64,000 nt of DNA from Nanobdellota archaeon (GCA_021807125.1 JAKAPK010000001.1:118354-182353); one strand, 5' to 3'; counted from the stretch's first letter, positions 39,397-48,702 are shown. The notes: a model not told the origin generated them from the sequence alone. Program-made: numbers and translations.

Positions 39397-39444
39397 TAAA
39401 TCTATAAAATGATTCAGACTTAAAATACCTGCTTTATAGTAAGG

Positions 39445-39452
39445 TTTAAATA
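39445..39452 (+). promoter_or_regulatory. TATA-like element TTTAAATA, 29 nt from ATG 39474
   Basis: Same spacing as other + strand genes in the window. Confidence 0.55.
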
Positions 39453-39473
39453 TGTGTATCTTTTAGCATTATT

Positions 39474-39833
39474 ATGTTCAATAAAAGAGCACAAGGATTG
39501 CCGATTAACACAATAATATTGATAGCAGTCGGATTGCTAATATTGGTTCTTTTTATAGTATTTCTTCTTGGAGGTTTTGGCAGCTTGGGTGGAGCAAAAT
39601 CAAATCCTTATGCATCCTTTAGCTCGTCATGTCAAAGCGCTTGTTCTACAGATCAACTTAGTGGAGGTTCAGGCGAGCCAGCTAGTTTTTGTTCATTGAA
39701 TACTACGATAAATGGCGCAACAACCTATTGTGATAGCCCTTCCATGTCAACTTATCCTGGCGGCCATTGTACTGTTGGTTCCACGACTTATGGTGGTGCT
39801 TCAGGTCAGACCACGTGTACGGGCCATCCGTAA
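39474..39833 (+). CDS. Pilin-like small secreted protein with Cys/Ser/Gly-rich ectodomain
   Basis: 'MFNKRAQGLPINTIILIAVGLLILVLFIVFLLGGFGSLGG'; TTTAAATA 29 nt upstream. Confidence 0.65.
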   Translation: MFNKRAQGLPINTIILIAVGLLILVLFIVFLLGGFGSLGGAKSNPYASFSSSCQSACSTDQLSGGSGEPASFCSLNTTINGATTYCDSPSMSTYPGGHCTVGSTTYGGASGQTTCTGHP

Positions 39834-39908
39834 ATAATTTTTGTTGCAGACAGCCAAATTAAGCTTTAATAAGAAGTGTTTATTAGTCTTTAATAGGAAT
39901 TTAAGAAT

Positions 39909-40523
39909 ATGCTAAACAGAATAGGTGCTGCGGGGGCAGTTGTAAGCGTCGTCGGAATGACGCTTCTTGCGATAGCTGTAATGTATCTGTTTTACACGCA
40001 CACTTTCATAGTGAATCTATGCCCTACAGGGAAAAATCTTATTGATACGGCAATCGGTCCGATGTGTTATCCCAGTCTCAATAATACGATAATAGTGGAT
40101 GGAAAACCGTATTACAACAATGTCACGGTAGTGAACGGCAGCACGCAGATAAACTTTGAAGTTGTTGGTAAAGAGCCCCTCCTATCAATATGGAATCAGA
40201 ACATAAGTGAGCCGCCGAAGTCATATATTTTCCTTACGATACCCGATACTTTTAGCGTGCACATGCAGTACGTCTCAAACGTAACCACAGATATAATAAT
40301 TATGGACAATAAAAATTATATTGCTTGGGCGAACAAACAGCCGTACACCGCTGTCGCGACTTACACAGGAACTGGCATATCCTTCTGGTTCAACGAAAGT
40401 GACGGCTGTGCAGGTTATGTCGCTGTAATAACGCAGCCGAATAATGGCGCTTTTTCATTGACCCCGCACGAGACGGCCTTGTACGCTCCAAGTAACCATT
40501 CCACAGGCGCATGTGTTCCTTGA
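39909..40523 (+). CDS. Membrane-anchored secreted protein (204 aa)
   Basis: 'MLNRIGAAGAVVSVVGMTLLAIAVMYLFYTHTF' then NxT/S-rich ectodomain. Confidence 0.65.
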   Translation: MLNRIGAAGAVVSVVGMTLLAIAVMYLFYTHTFIVNLCPTGKNLIDTAIGPMCYPSLNNTIIVDGKPYYNNVTVVNGSTQINFEVVGKEPLLSIWNQNISEPPKSYIFLTIPDTFSVHMQYVSNVTTDIIIMDNKNYIAWANKQPYTAVATYTGTGISFWFNESDGCAGYVAVITQPNNGAFSLTPHETALYAPSNHSTGACVP

Positions 40524-40557
40524 AACCGATAATTAAACCTACCGAGGCACAAAATTC

Positions 40558-40565
40558 TTTAAATA
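40558..40565 (+). promoter_or_regulatory. TATA-like element TTTAAATA, 29 nt from ATG 40587
   Basis: Spacing consistent with a leaderless transcript. Confidence 0.55.
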
Positions 40566-40586
40566 TTATCAGATTTTAGATAGGTT

Positions 40587-41201
40587 ATGGATTTAAACGC
40601 GTTTGAAGCAGTATCGGCATTAAAAAAATTTTATTCTGATGAAGAAATGTCACCTAAATTAACAAAGCTTTTCGTATCAGGCACTAAAGTAGGCGTTTCT
40701 TTGGAAAATCAGAATGGCGTTCTAAACCTGAAAGCAGTCCACCCGCTTAGACTTTACGCGAGAGACGTCTATAATATACTCCTTAGGCTGTACTTCGTAC
40801 GAAGCACGAATCTTACCATAAATTTCCAGGACAACGGAAAACAGAAGAGCGTTTCCAAGACTTTTGGCCCGGAAGAGGATATAGACGAAATAATAAATGA
40901 TCTTCTCGGTCTGCCCCACGAAAGTATAACCGATGTCGTTATAGAAACCGAATATTTCACGCTCAGGGAAACACAAAACGTAAGCGACAACATAAACGTA
41001 GTATTAAAGAAGGAATCACCCAAGATGCTTTTTAAGAGTCTTGTGAATTATCTTTTCCCGTTTGTAAACATGACAGTTGAAAACTCGGCAAAAGAAGACC
41101 TGTCTTTCTTAAAGAAGGACGATGAAGTCACAGTAGAACTTGATATAAATGTAGACGGTACTCCCCTTGGAATAAAATCAAAGAAAGTAAGGCTCGTCTG
41201 A
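40587..41201 (+). CDS. Hypothetical protein, first gene of the KaiC/GTPase/Roadblock operon
   Basis: ORF with leaderless-type promoter (TTTAAATA 29 nt upstream), 5-nt gap to next gene. Confidence 0.7.
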   Translation: MDLNAFEAVSALKKFYSDEEMSPKLTKLFVSGTKVGVSLENQNGVLNLKAVHPLRLYARDVYNILLRLYFVRSTNLTINFQDNGKQKSVSKTFGPEEDIDEIINDLLGLPHESITDVVIETEYFTLRETQNVSDNINVVLKKESPKMLFKSLVNYLFPFVNMTVENSAKEDLSFLKKDDEVTVELDINVDGTPLGIKSKKVRLV

Positions 41202-41206
41202 AATTT

Positions 41207-41875
41207 ATGGGGTTTTTGTCCACAGGTTTTAAATCTTTCGATACTAAGACACAGGGTCTAGAGACTAAGAGCACGTACTTGATAGTGGGCTCAAAAGATA
41301 GCGGAAAAGAAATGTTCGTATACAAGCTAGTTTCATCGCTCTTGGCGAATAAAGCGGACGTAGTGTATGTTTTAACCCGAAAAAGTTCGACTGATCTCGT
41401 TACAGACATTAATAAAACAGGATTCAATCTTGGCCAGTATCTTGGTGAATCGTTCAAAGTCTTGGACGATTTCAGCAGGACAATATCACCGACTATGGTA
41501 GACAATGCCTTCACCAAAGTATTGAATGGACCGGTGGACCTTACCGGACTTAACGTTGCGGTGTCTTCCGTAAGCAACGAATTCTTAAGGAATGGAGGGG
41601 AAGTAGTCGACGTATTCGATTCTCTGTCACAACTGCTGATATATAATAACAGCCCTACGCTTTTCAGATTCCTTCAGTTTGTCTGTGGAAAATCAAAATT
41701 AAGCGGTGTGACTTCGATTTTTCTTTTGGACGAAGAGATGCACACTCCAGAAATAAACGAGACTATACGCTCTCTTATCGACGTAGTGATCTCACTGAAG
41801 CTTGAGAACGGCAAACGGTATTTTACGATGTCCGGCGGGCAGAAAGAGGTGCTAGATTGGAGTCTGCTTGAGTGA
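41207..41875 (+). CDS. KaiC/RecA-superfamily-like protein with altered Walker A
   Basis: 'TGFKSFDTKTQGLETKSTYLIVGSKDSGKEMFVYKLVSSLL' (GxxxxGKE), 'VVDVFDSLSQLLIYNN' Walker B-like. Confidence 0.65.
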   Translation: MGFLSTGFKSFDTKTQGLETKSTYLIVGSKDSGKEMFVYKLVSSLLANKADVVYVLTRKSSTDLVTDINKTGFNLGQYLGESFKVLDDFSRTISPTMVDNAFTKVLNGPVDLTGLNVAVSSVSNEFLRNGGEVVDVFDSLSQLLIYNNSPTLFRFLQFVCGKSKLSGVTSIFLLDEEMHTPEINETIRSLIDVVISLKLENGKRYFTMSGGQKEVLDWSLLE

Positions 41876-41917
41876 TATGGAAGTTACAGTTATAAACAGA
41901 AAGGTGTTAATTTAAAT

Positions 41918-43117
41918 ATGAGTGATCCTTTTTTTGGTGTGGGCAAACTTGACGGTGATCTGGATGGCTTTCCACCTCAAAAGACCGTAGTCATAAACGC
42001 GTCTCCGGACGTAGGCAACGAAGTGTTCGGTTACCAGATATCTCATGCAAACTTGTCGAACGACAAGAAAGTGCTTCTATTCTTAAACAGGATGTCCCCT
42101 GCTGCGTATCTAGCGGAAATGAAAGAATACAACCTCCCTGCAAATGACAACTTGAAGATAATAGACGCATACAGCAACATAACGGGGATAAAATCTCAAC
42201 CCACTAAAAACATCGTAGCCGTAGATAACCCTTACAATAAAGAGGAAATCTCAAAAAAATTGAGCGCCGAATTGGATGCCGGATACGACTTGGTGATATT
42301 CGACTCTCTTTCACTTTTTTCTGACATATTCGATATAGATTTCATGTTTTCCATAATAGACCTTGTCAACAGTAAAATAAAAGATTCAAAACTTTCATCA
42401 GTAATGTTATTCACCGACTGGGGTTACGGCGAAGACGTAGTTTCAAGACTTTACAAGAGTGCAAATGCGACGATAGAAGTCAAAGGCATAGAGAAAAGAG
42501 TCATATTCGGCCAGTACTTTGCCGTTGTAAAATGCGATTGGATAGAAAAAAGTATGCCTAGGACTGCACTTTTTAAAGCAGTTAAGCCGGGCGGAATAAA
42601 AATATACATACCGAAAATACTTGTTACCGGACCAACGGATGCTGGTAAGAGTTCATTCATACATAGTGCTTCGAAAACGGCCGTTAGCGTCGATAAGCTC
42701 GGCGGTACTATCGCTTTAGACCATGGACATATAGATTTTGACGGATACTCTGCCGATCTTTTCGGGACTCCTGGACAGGAGAGATTTGACCCGCTTCTTG
42801 AACTACTCGGCGGAGAAGCAATAGGTGTCTTGCTAGTCGTTGACTCGACTAAACCGGATCAATTCCCCAGAGCATTAGAAATGCTGCGAAAAACAGAGAC
42901 TTTCGGACTGCCGATAGTCGTAGTCGCAAACAAAGCGGATTTGAATGGCGCTTTGGAAACAGACGACATAAGAAAAAGATTGCATTTAGAGGACAGCGTT
43001 CCAGTCATAAAAACCGTTGCGGAGGATCCTTCGAGCATAGATCCAAACCAACCGACAAAATTGAAGAGCGAAGGGGTAGACAGTGCACTCAGATCGCTTT
43101 TTAGTCAATTAACTTAA
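41918..43117 (+). CDS. Fusion: degenerate KaiC-like domain + Ras-like/MglA/CvnD-type small GTPase
   Basis: N-term 'VINASPDVGNEVFGYQISHANL...YDLVIFDSLSLFSDIF'; C-term G1 'GPTDAGKSSF', G3 'DLFGTPGQERFDPLLELL', G4 'ANKADL'. Confidence 0.8.
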   Translation: MSDPFFGVGKLDGDLDGFPPQKTVVINASPDVGNEVFGYQISHANLSNDKKVLLFLNRMSPAAYLAEMKEYNLPANDNLKIIDAYSNITGIKSQPTKNIVAVDNPYNKEEISKKLSAELDAGYDLVIFDSLSLFSDIFDIDFMFSIIDLVNSKIKDSKLSSVMLFTDWGYGEDVVSRLYKSANATIEVKGIEKRVIFGQYFAVVKCDWIEKSMPRTALFKAVKPGGIKIYIPKILVTGPTDAGKSSFIHSASKTAVSVDKLGGTIALDHGHIDFDGYSADLFGTPGQERFDPLLELLGGEAIGVLLVVDSTKPDQFPRALEMLRKTETFGLPIVVVANKADLNGALETDDIRKRLHLEDSVPVIKTVAEDPSSIDPNQPTKLKSEGVDSALRSLFSQLT

Positions 43118-43123
43118 AAGATA

Positions 43124-43130
43124 TTTAAAT
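43124..43130 (+). promoter_or_regulatory. TATA-like element TTTAAAT, 29 nt from ATG 43153
   Basis: Suggests a dedicated internal promoter for the Roadblock gene. Confidence 0.5.
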
Positions 43131-43152
43131 GGTGAGGGATAAATAATCAATT

Positions 43153-43527
43153 ATGACGACAAAATCCGAACTTATAAAGCAGGTCCTAGATCATCTCAAT
43201 AATGTCGGAGGTATAAGAGCTTCTGCGGTAATTTCAGCGGATGGCCTTCCAATGGTCTCATCTATGCCGGAAGATGTTAACCCAAACACGTTTGCAGCTA
43301 TGTTAGCTTCCATGGTAGGATCTGCAGAGACCGCGCTTAAATCGATAGGTTCAAGAAACGTGCTCGAAAGGGTAGTCGCAGAATCAAAGGATGTTCGCGT
43401 TGTCGCGGTTCAAGCCGGACCGGATGCAATACTTACGATAATGATAGACCCAAGCACCAATTACGGTCTTATACTTCTTGAAGCAAAAAAAGCTTCTGAT
43501 GACATAGAAAAAGTGATGAAGCAATAA
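43153..43527 (+). CDS. Roadblock/LC7 domain protein
   Basis: 'VLDHLNNVGGIRASAVISADGLPMVSSMPEDVNPNTFAAMLASMVGSAETALKSIG'. Confidence 0.88.
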   Translation: MTTKSELIKQVLDHLNNVGGIRASAVISADGLPMVSSMPEDVNPNTFAAMLASMVGSAETALKSIGSRNVLERVVAESKDVRVVAVQAGPDAILTIMIDPSTNYGLILLEAKKASDDIEKVMKQ

Positions 43528-43578
43528 ATTCTAATTCAGATCCAGCTTCAGATATTCGTAAAATGTGTAATCATAATA

Positions 43579-43601
43579 ATGGGGGCATATAATGCCCCCA
43601 T
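43579..43601. terminator. Perfect 10-bp hairpin (ATGGGGGCAT-ata-ATGCCCCCAT) in a convergent intergenic region
   Basis: Read directly; between Roadblock gene (+) and ftsZ (-). Terminator function is inferred. Confidence 0.55.
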
Positions 43602-43652
43602 CAGAGTGGAGGAAATTGAAGATCGAAATACAAAAATAATAAAAATCGAAAA

Positions 43653-43671
43653 GGGCCATAGATAATGGCCC
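43653..43671. terminator. Second hairpin (GGGCCAT-agata-ATGGCCC)
   Basis: 7-bp perfect stem, ~50 bp from the first hairpin and just past the ftsZ stop codon. Confidence 0.5.
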
Positions 43672-43680
43672 CATATCGAT

Positions 43681-44763
43681 TTACCTCAGTACTTCTATGC
43701 CAAGTTCTTGGCTTATTGCACCAGTGGTCTTGGACAGAGTGGTCACATCCTCAGGACCAAGAAGATAAGGCGAGCTTACGCCCGTTATTATCGTCATGAC
43801 CCTAAGTTTACCGCTCATGTTTTCATCTATCCTAGCACCCCAGATAACTACTGCATCTGGATCTAGCGCTTCGGTAGCCTGTCTTCCTATCTGATCGACT
43901 TCAGATAGTGTAAGATCTGGACCGCCAGTTATGTGTATAAGTGCACCTTTAGCACCCTTGTAGCTTACATCAAGAAGAGGGTTGCTGAGCGCACGTTTCA
44001 CGACCTCATTAACACGAGAGTCTGAAGCATCCGTCTCACCAATTCCTATCACAGATACGCCACCTTTGTTCATTATCGCTTTTATGTCAGCGAAGTCAAG
44101 GTTGACAAGGGAAGGTATGGCTATAGTTTCGACTATTCCTTTTATCATAGTAGCGACTACTTCATTCGCAACGTTGAAAGCCTGGTCCAGTGGAAGGTTT
44201 CCCGCTATGGACACAAGTTTGTTGTTGTCAATTACTATGACGGTATCGGAAGAGCCCCTGAGTTCCTGCAGTCCGAGTTCTGCATGCTCGACTCTCTTCC
44301 TCTCCGTCTTGAAAGGCATAGTAACTGTGCTTATAACTATAGCACCGAGTTCTTTGGCCATTTTTGCGACTACTGGAGCACCGCCAGTACCTGTTCCGCC
44401 TCCGAGTCCAGCGCAAACGAACACCAAGTCCGCACCTCTTAGCGAATCCTTTAGTTCTCTCGCAGATTCTTCAGCTGCCTGTTTTCCCTTCTCCGGAAAA
44501 CCACCAGCACCGAGTCCTCTTGTAGTCTCCTTTCCAATCAATATTTTTTTGTCAGCACTTCTTGCATTAAGATGTACCTGATCAGTGTTTGCTATTATGA
44601 CTTCTGCACCCTTGACACCCTTCTTGTAAAGCCAGTGTGCCATGTTGCAACCGCCACCTCCTACGCCGACCACTTTTATCAGGGCCTGACTGAACAACGT
44701 TTCATCAACTGCGTTGTTCTTCGCTGCCTTTAATGCGCTTTCCATTAAAAGGTCCATTACCAT
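43681..44763 (-). CDS. ftsZ: Cell division protein FtsZ
   Basis: 'VVGVGGGGCNMAHWLY', 'FVCAGLGGGTGTGGAPVVAKMAKELGA', 'NLDFADIKAIMNKGG'; strong SD AAAGGAGGTAA upstream. Confidence 0.97.
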   Translation of the reverse strand: MVMDLLMESALKAAKNNAVDETLFSQALIKVVGVGGGGCNMAHWLYKKGVKGAEVIIANTDQVHLNARSADKKILIGKETTRGLGAGGFPEKGKQAAEESARELKDSLRGADLVFVCAGLGGGTGTGGAPVVAKMAKELGAIVISTVTMPFKTERKRVEHAELGLQELRGSSDTVIVIDNNKLVSIAGNLPLDQAFNVANEVVATMIKGIVETIAIPSLVNLDFADIKAIMNKGGVSVIGIGETDASDSRVNEVVKRALSNPLLDVSYKGAKGALIHITGGPDLTLSEVDQIGRQATEALDPDAVVIWGARIDENMSGKLRVMTIITGVSSPYLLGPEDVTTLSKTTGAISQELGIEVLR

Positions 44764-44844
44764 TTTTACCTCCTTTGAGTTAATAAATATAAAAGCTTAA
44801 AGCTTTATATTTACTCTCCTCCTCTTATTTTTATAAAGAACAGT

Positions 44845-44985
44845 GTAAGTCTCCCAACTTACGATAAATACAACAAATTTGGATGTTACCAGCATTCAAA
44901 TTTGTATTCTCTTTTTATTGATTGTCAATACTAATAATATTATAATCTTCTCTCTTTAAAAATGTTATTGAACTGCAGTTCAATA
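44845..44985. promoter_or_regulatory. Palindrome-rich intergenic region upstream of ftsZ
   Basis: Contains GTAAGT-ctccca-ACTTAC; 13-bp stem ACAAATTTGGATG-ttaccag-CATTCAAATTTGT (one G.T); 20-bp perfect palindrome TATTGAACTGCAGTTCAATA. Confidence 0.6.
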
Positions 44986-45046
44986 TTACTAAATATACAC
45001 ATGCAATGAGAAAAGCCTTTAATCTTTAGCCGTTAACATATAGCTT

Positions 45047-45496
45047 ATGCCCAGCGGAAGTGCAGCGTCTTATTTTTTGATAACAGTTTTGATATTGCTG
45101 CCGATAATAATACTGTACCTGTTATTCACTTATCCGCAAGTATTCTCTTTTTTGGAAGGGACACAAATAAACGGATTCCTCGACATCTCGGTTACGTCGG
45201 CATCGGTTAACTCGACCATGATATCGCTCACACTTAAAAACGGGCTGGCATTTCCAGTGAGCATACAGAACATAACGGCCTACTCCAACGGAACGCTTTA
45301 TTCAAAATTCAAATGTTATGGTCAATTGCAGATAGTATCAGGTAATGAGTTATTCCAATGTTATGTGAACGGGACATTCAATCCAAACAATTTTTTTGCG
45401 AAAATAAACATAACTTATGAATTGAATAATCAAGCCAGTAAGATTGGGGTATCCAGCGGTACAATATCCATAAATAACCCCCTTATTAAGATTTGA
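45047..45496 (+). CDS. Membrane-anchored secreted pilin-like protein (149 aa)
   Basis: 'AASYFLITVLILLPIIILYLLFTYPQVF' TM then beta-rich ectodomain; TTTAATC 29 nt upstream. Confidence 0.65.
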   Translation: MPSGSAASYFLITVLILLPIIILYLLFTYPQVFSFLEGTQINGFLDISVTSASVNSTMISLTLKNGLAFPVSIQNITAYSNGTLYSKFKCYGQLQIVSGNELFQCYVNGTFNPNNFFAKINITYELNNQASKIGVSSGTISINNPLIKI

Positions 45497-45556
45497 TTGT
45501 CGGGTTGCTCAACATTAAAATACTATGGCTAATGAGTCATAGTATCGACTGCCCAT

Positions 45557-46858
45557 ATGTCAAAAAAAACTGCCTCCCTTTCAAGGTTCGTTCAGGGCGA
45601 CATCCTGGAAGTGGACATTAAAGGGAGTAAACTGCACGGTTCATTTATAAATTTTGACGAATCCGACGGTATTCTGGTGCTTAAGTTGAAATCAGGTTAT
45701 GATGTGGCTTTGTCAAAGAAAGAGGTAAATTCCATTTCGCTTTTAGAGCACAATGAGGTTAAAAAACAACCCGAAACTGCAACAAAAAAGCCAGAACAGG
45801 ATTTTGACATAGAGTTAATAGCTACAGGAGGCACGATCGCGTCAAAAATAGATTATCGCACGGGAGGGACATCTCCTTCCTTTTCCGGGGATCACTATAT
45901 CGAGTTGGCACCGGAAATGTCAAAATACGGCAGAATTAATGTAAAGGTTCTGATGAACATATGGTCAGAGAACATGCTTCCTTCTGACTGGGTAAAAATA
46001 GCAAAAGAAGCATATTCAGCGATAAACAAAGGGGGGGCGAAAGGCGTAATAGTGACTATGGGCACAGATGCTATGCATTTTGCAGCGTCGGCATTATCGT
46101 TTCTGTTAAATCCACTGTCTGTTCCGGTAGTTATAACCGGTGCACAAAGGAGTTCTGATAGAGGTTCGTCCGACGCCTCCTCAAACCTATTGCTGTCGTC
46201 TATTGTCGCATCAAAGTGGTCCGGCGGCGAATCTGTAGTCTGCATGCACGCGACGGTAAATGACGATTATAATTTCATATTAAGAGGTAATAGGGTTAGA
46301 AAGATGCACACCGAAAGGAGAGATGCATTCAGACCGATAAATACGCCACCGCTGGGAAAAGTATTTCTGGATGGTAAGATAGAAGACATAGGCGAGCACA
46401 TAACTAAATCGGATAAAACGGCAATAGACACAAAATTGGATGCGAATGTTAAGCTTTTAGCAAGTTACCCAGGTATGGGCGGAGAAGCGATAAAATATTA
46501 TCTTGGCAGGAAAGTGCACGGTCTTGTAATAGCAGGTACTGGCTTTGGGAATCTGCCTATAGCAGATAAGTCGTTGATGTCAGCCCTAAAAGAGGCTAAT
46601 AAGAAAGAAGTACCTATAGTAATAACTTCCCAAACGGTATATGGCTCAACAAACAAGTTCGTATATAGCGCGCTAAGAGAGCTTTCTTCATTGGAAAACA
46701 TAATATACGTAAACGACATGCTCACCGAAACCGCATTCACGAAGCTTATGTTCGTACTCGGTCACACCCGAGATATAAAACGAATAAAAGAGACAATGCA
46801 GACACCACTGGCCGGAGAACTAAGTACGCGCAGTGCGATAACGGACTACCTTATATGA
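45557..46858 (+). CDS. gatD: Glu-tRNA(Gln) amidotransferase subunit D
   Basis: 'ELIATGGTIASKIDYRTGGTSPSF', 'GVIVTMGTDAMHFAASALSFLL'. Confidence 0.95.
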   Translation: MSKKTASLSRFVQGDILEVDIKGSKLHGSFINFDESDGILVLKLKSGYDVALSKKEVNSISLLEHNEVKKQPETATKKPEQDFDIELIATGGTIASKIDYRTGGTSPSFSGDHYIELAPEMSKYGRINVKVLMNIWSENMLPSDWVKIAKEAYSAINKGGAKGVIVTMGTDAMHFAASALSFLLNPLSVPVVITGAQRSSDRGSSDASSNLLLSSIVASKWSGGESVVCMHATVNDDYNFILRGNRVRKMHTERRDAFRPINTPPLGKVFLDGKIEDIGEHITKSDKTAIDTKLDANVKLLASYPGMGGEAIKYYLGRKVHGLVIAGTGFGNLPIADKSLMSALKEANKKEVPIVITSQTVYGSTNKFVYSALRELSSLENIIYVNDMLTETAFTKLMFVLGHTRDIKRIKETMQTPLAGELSTRSAITDYLI

Positions 46859-48702
46859 ATATAAAGTGTGGTTTTGAGTGGCACATCCAATTAAATACAG
46901 GAAAGCTTTTCTGCAGGTGTAATTCGAACATAAAAGAAAGTGAAAAGGAAGACGCGGATATAAAAAGGACACTAAAGCCTTCATCCGGCGAGAGCGGCAC
47001 AGTAGATAGAAGCGCTTCGTTCGAAGCACAGAGGGAAAAGGCTGCCATTTATAGAGCGTTTTTCGATTCTGACTGCCTGGTAGACATAGACGAGGAACCG
47101 CCTCATGACGTGGATCAGGAAGCGCTCAAGGTCGCATACCAAATGGCATCTGCCCTTAAATGTGCCTCGTTGGATAACATAATCTTCATGAGAAAAGTTA
47201 TAGTCGACGGCTCAAACACAAGCGCTTTCCAAAGGACTGGGCTCATAGGATTTAGCGGAAAATTCGATGCGCCGACAAAAACGATCAGCATAGATTCGGT
47301 TACTTTAGAAGAGGATTCAGCCAGGAAAGAGAAGGAGGATCAGTCATTCATATACTATAAACTAGACAGGCTCGGTATCCCGTTAGTGGAGATCGCCACG
47401 GGTATAATAGAAACGGATGAAAACGAGGCCAAAGGGATAGCACTTGCCTTTGGCAAATTCACGCGATTGTTCAATGTCAGAAGGGGGATCGGAACCATAA
47501 GACAAGACGTAAATCTTTCAATAGAAGGCGGGAGTAGAGTTGAGCTGAAAGGCTTCCAAAATATAAGGGAGATGGACAGAGTAATAATGAACGAATACAA
47601 ACGGCAGTCTTCTCTTCTTCAAATACAGAAGGAAAAGAATTATCTTCTAAAAGAAATGAAGGCGCTTGAATACAAGGAAATAAACGATGTTTTTGCAGCG
47701 ACCGAATCCAATATAATAAAGAAAAGCAATTCAGAGGGCAAGATTATAATAGGCGTAAGATTAACGAGCATGAAAGGATTGCTCGGTACAGAGCTTTTTG
47801 AAGGCAAGAGATTCGGCACGGAAGTAAGTGACTATCTAAAGATAAAGGACGGTGCAGGCATAATACATTCCGATGAACTACCAGCGTACGGCATATCCGA
47901 AGCGGAAAAGAACGGCATAGCAAAGCACTTAGAGTGTGGCGAAAATGATGCATTCGCAATATCAATAATAAATAAGAATAGATCGGACCCAGCAGTAAAA
48001 ACGTTTTTAGAGAAGGTATTAACGGATATGTACAACAGGATTTCATCGCTGCTTTCCACAGTCCCATCTGAAGTTAGACTTGTTTTGGAAGATAATTCTA
48101 CCATGTTCATGCGGCCAATGGGCGGAAAAGACAGGATGTACGTGGAAACGGACCTGCCGATAGTAAAAGTCAGCAAAGAGATAATGGACAGTGCGGCTTC
48201 GTATTCGGACTTGAGTCTAGAAAAGATAGAGAAGCAATACGGTTTAAGCGAGGAATTCTTGAATATGCTGATATCCTCAAACAAGCTCGAGAAAGCCATC
48301 GATCTTCATAAAAAATTCTCAGTGCCTTTCAGCGTGCTCGTTTCAATTATGGTAGATGACTACAGATACGTAAAAAGAAAATTCGGTTACTTGGTAGGCG
48401 ACAGAGACATAGAGGAAATAATAAGACTTATATCAAACGGAACAGTAGCGAGGGATTCAGCGAGATTCATAATGGAAAGCATTGCTATGGGGAGATCACA
48501 CTCGGTAAAGGAAACAATAGAGAAGTTTTCTTTAAAGAAAATATCCCGCAAAGAACTTGAAAACGCAATAAATAAATTGATGACTTCAAACAAGGAAATG
48601 CGGGTGGACACGATCATAACTAACTTGAGAGACATACTGGGTCACTCATTCGATGCAAAGGACGCGTATGAGATAGCGTCGAAGCTTGTAAAACATGGAT
48701 AG
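46855..48702 (+). CDS. gatE: Glu-tRNA(Gln) amidotransferase subunit E
   Basis: 'CGFEWHIQLNTGKLFCRC', 'GFSGKFDAPTKTISIDSVTLEEDSARK', 'IRQDVNLSI'. Confidence 0.95.
   Translation: MNIKCGFEWHIQLNTGKLFCRCNSNIKESEKEDADIKRTLKPSSGESGTVDRSASFEAQREKAAIYRAFFDSDCLVDIDEEPPHDVDQEALKVAYQMASALKCASLDNIIFMRKVIVDGSNTSAFQRTGLIGFSGKFDAPTKTISIDSVTLEEDSARKEKEDQSFIYYKLDRLGIPLVEIATGIIETDENEAKGIALAFGKFTRLFNVRRGIGTIRQDVNLSIEGGSRVELKGFQNIREMDRVIMNEYKRQSSLLQIQKEKNYLLKEMKALEYKEINDVFAATESNIIKKSNSEGKIIIGVRLTSMKGLLGTELFEGKRFGTEVSDYLKIKDGAGIIHSDELPAYGISEAEKNGIAKHLECGENDAFAISIINKNRSDPAVKTFLEKVLTDMYNRISSLLSTVPSEVRLVLEDNSTMFMRPMGGKDRMYVETDLPIVKVSKEIMDSAASYSDLSLEKIEKQYGLSEEFLNMLISSNKLEKAIDLHKKFSVPFSVLVSIMVDDYRYVKRKFGYLVGDRDIEEIIRLISNGTVARDSARFIMESIAMGRSHSVKETIEKFSLKKISRKELENAINKLMTSNKEMRVDTIITNLRDILGHSFDAKDAYEIASKLVKHG

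Noticed and set aside
43982-44581. 199-aa ORF antisense to ftsZ
   Set aside because: Opposite strand of a strongly conserved gene; Ser/Pro-rich translation is typical of antisense shadow ORFs.
47355-48299. Minus-strand ORFs within gatE
   Set aside because: Antisense shadows of a conserved gene.
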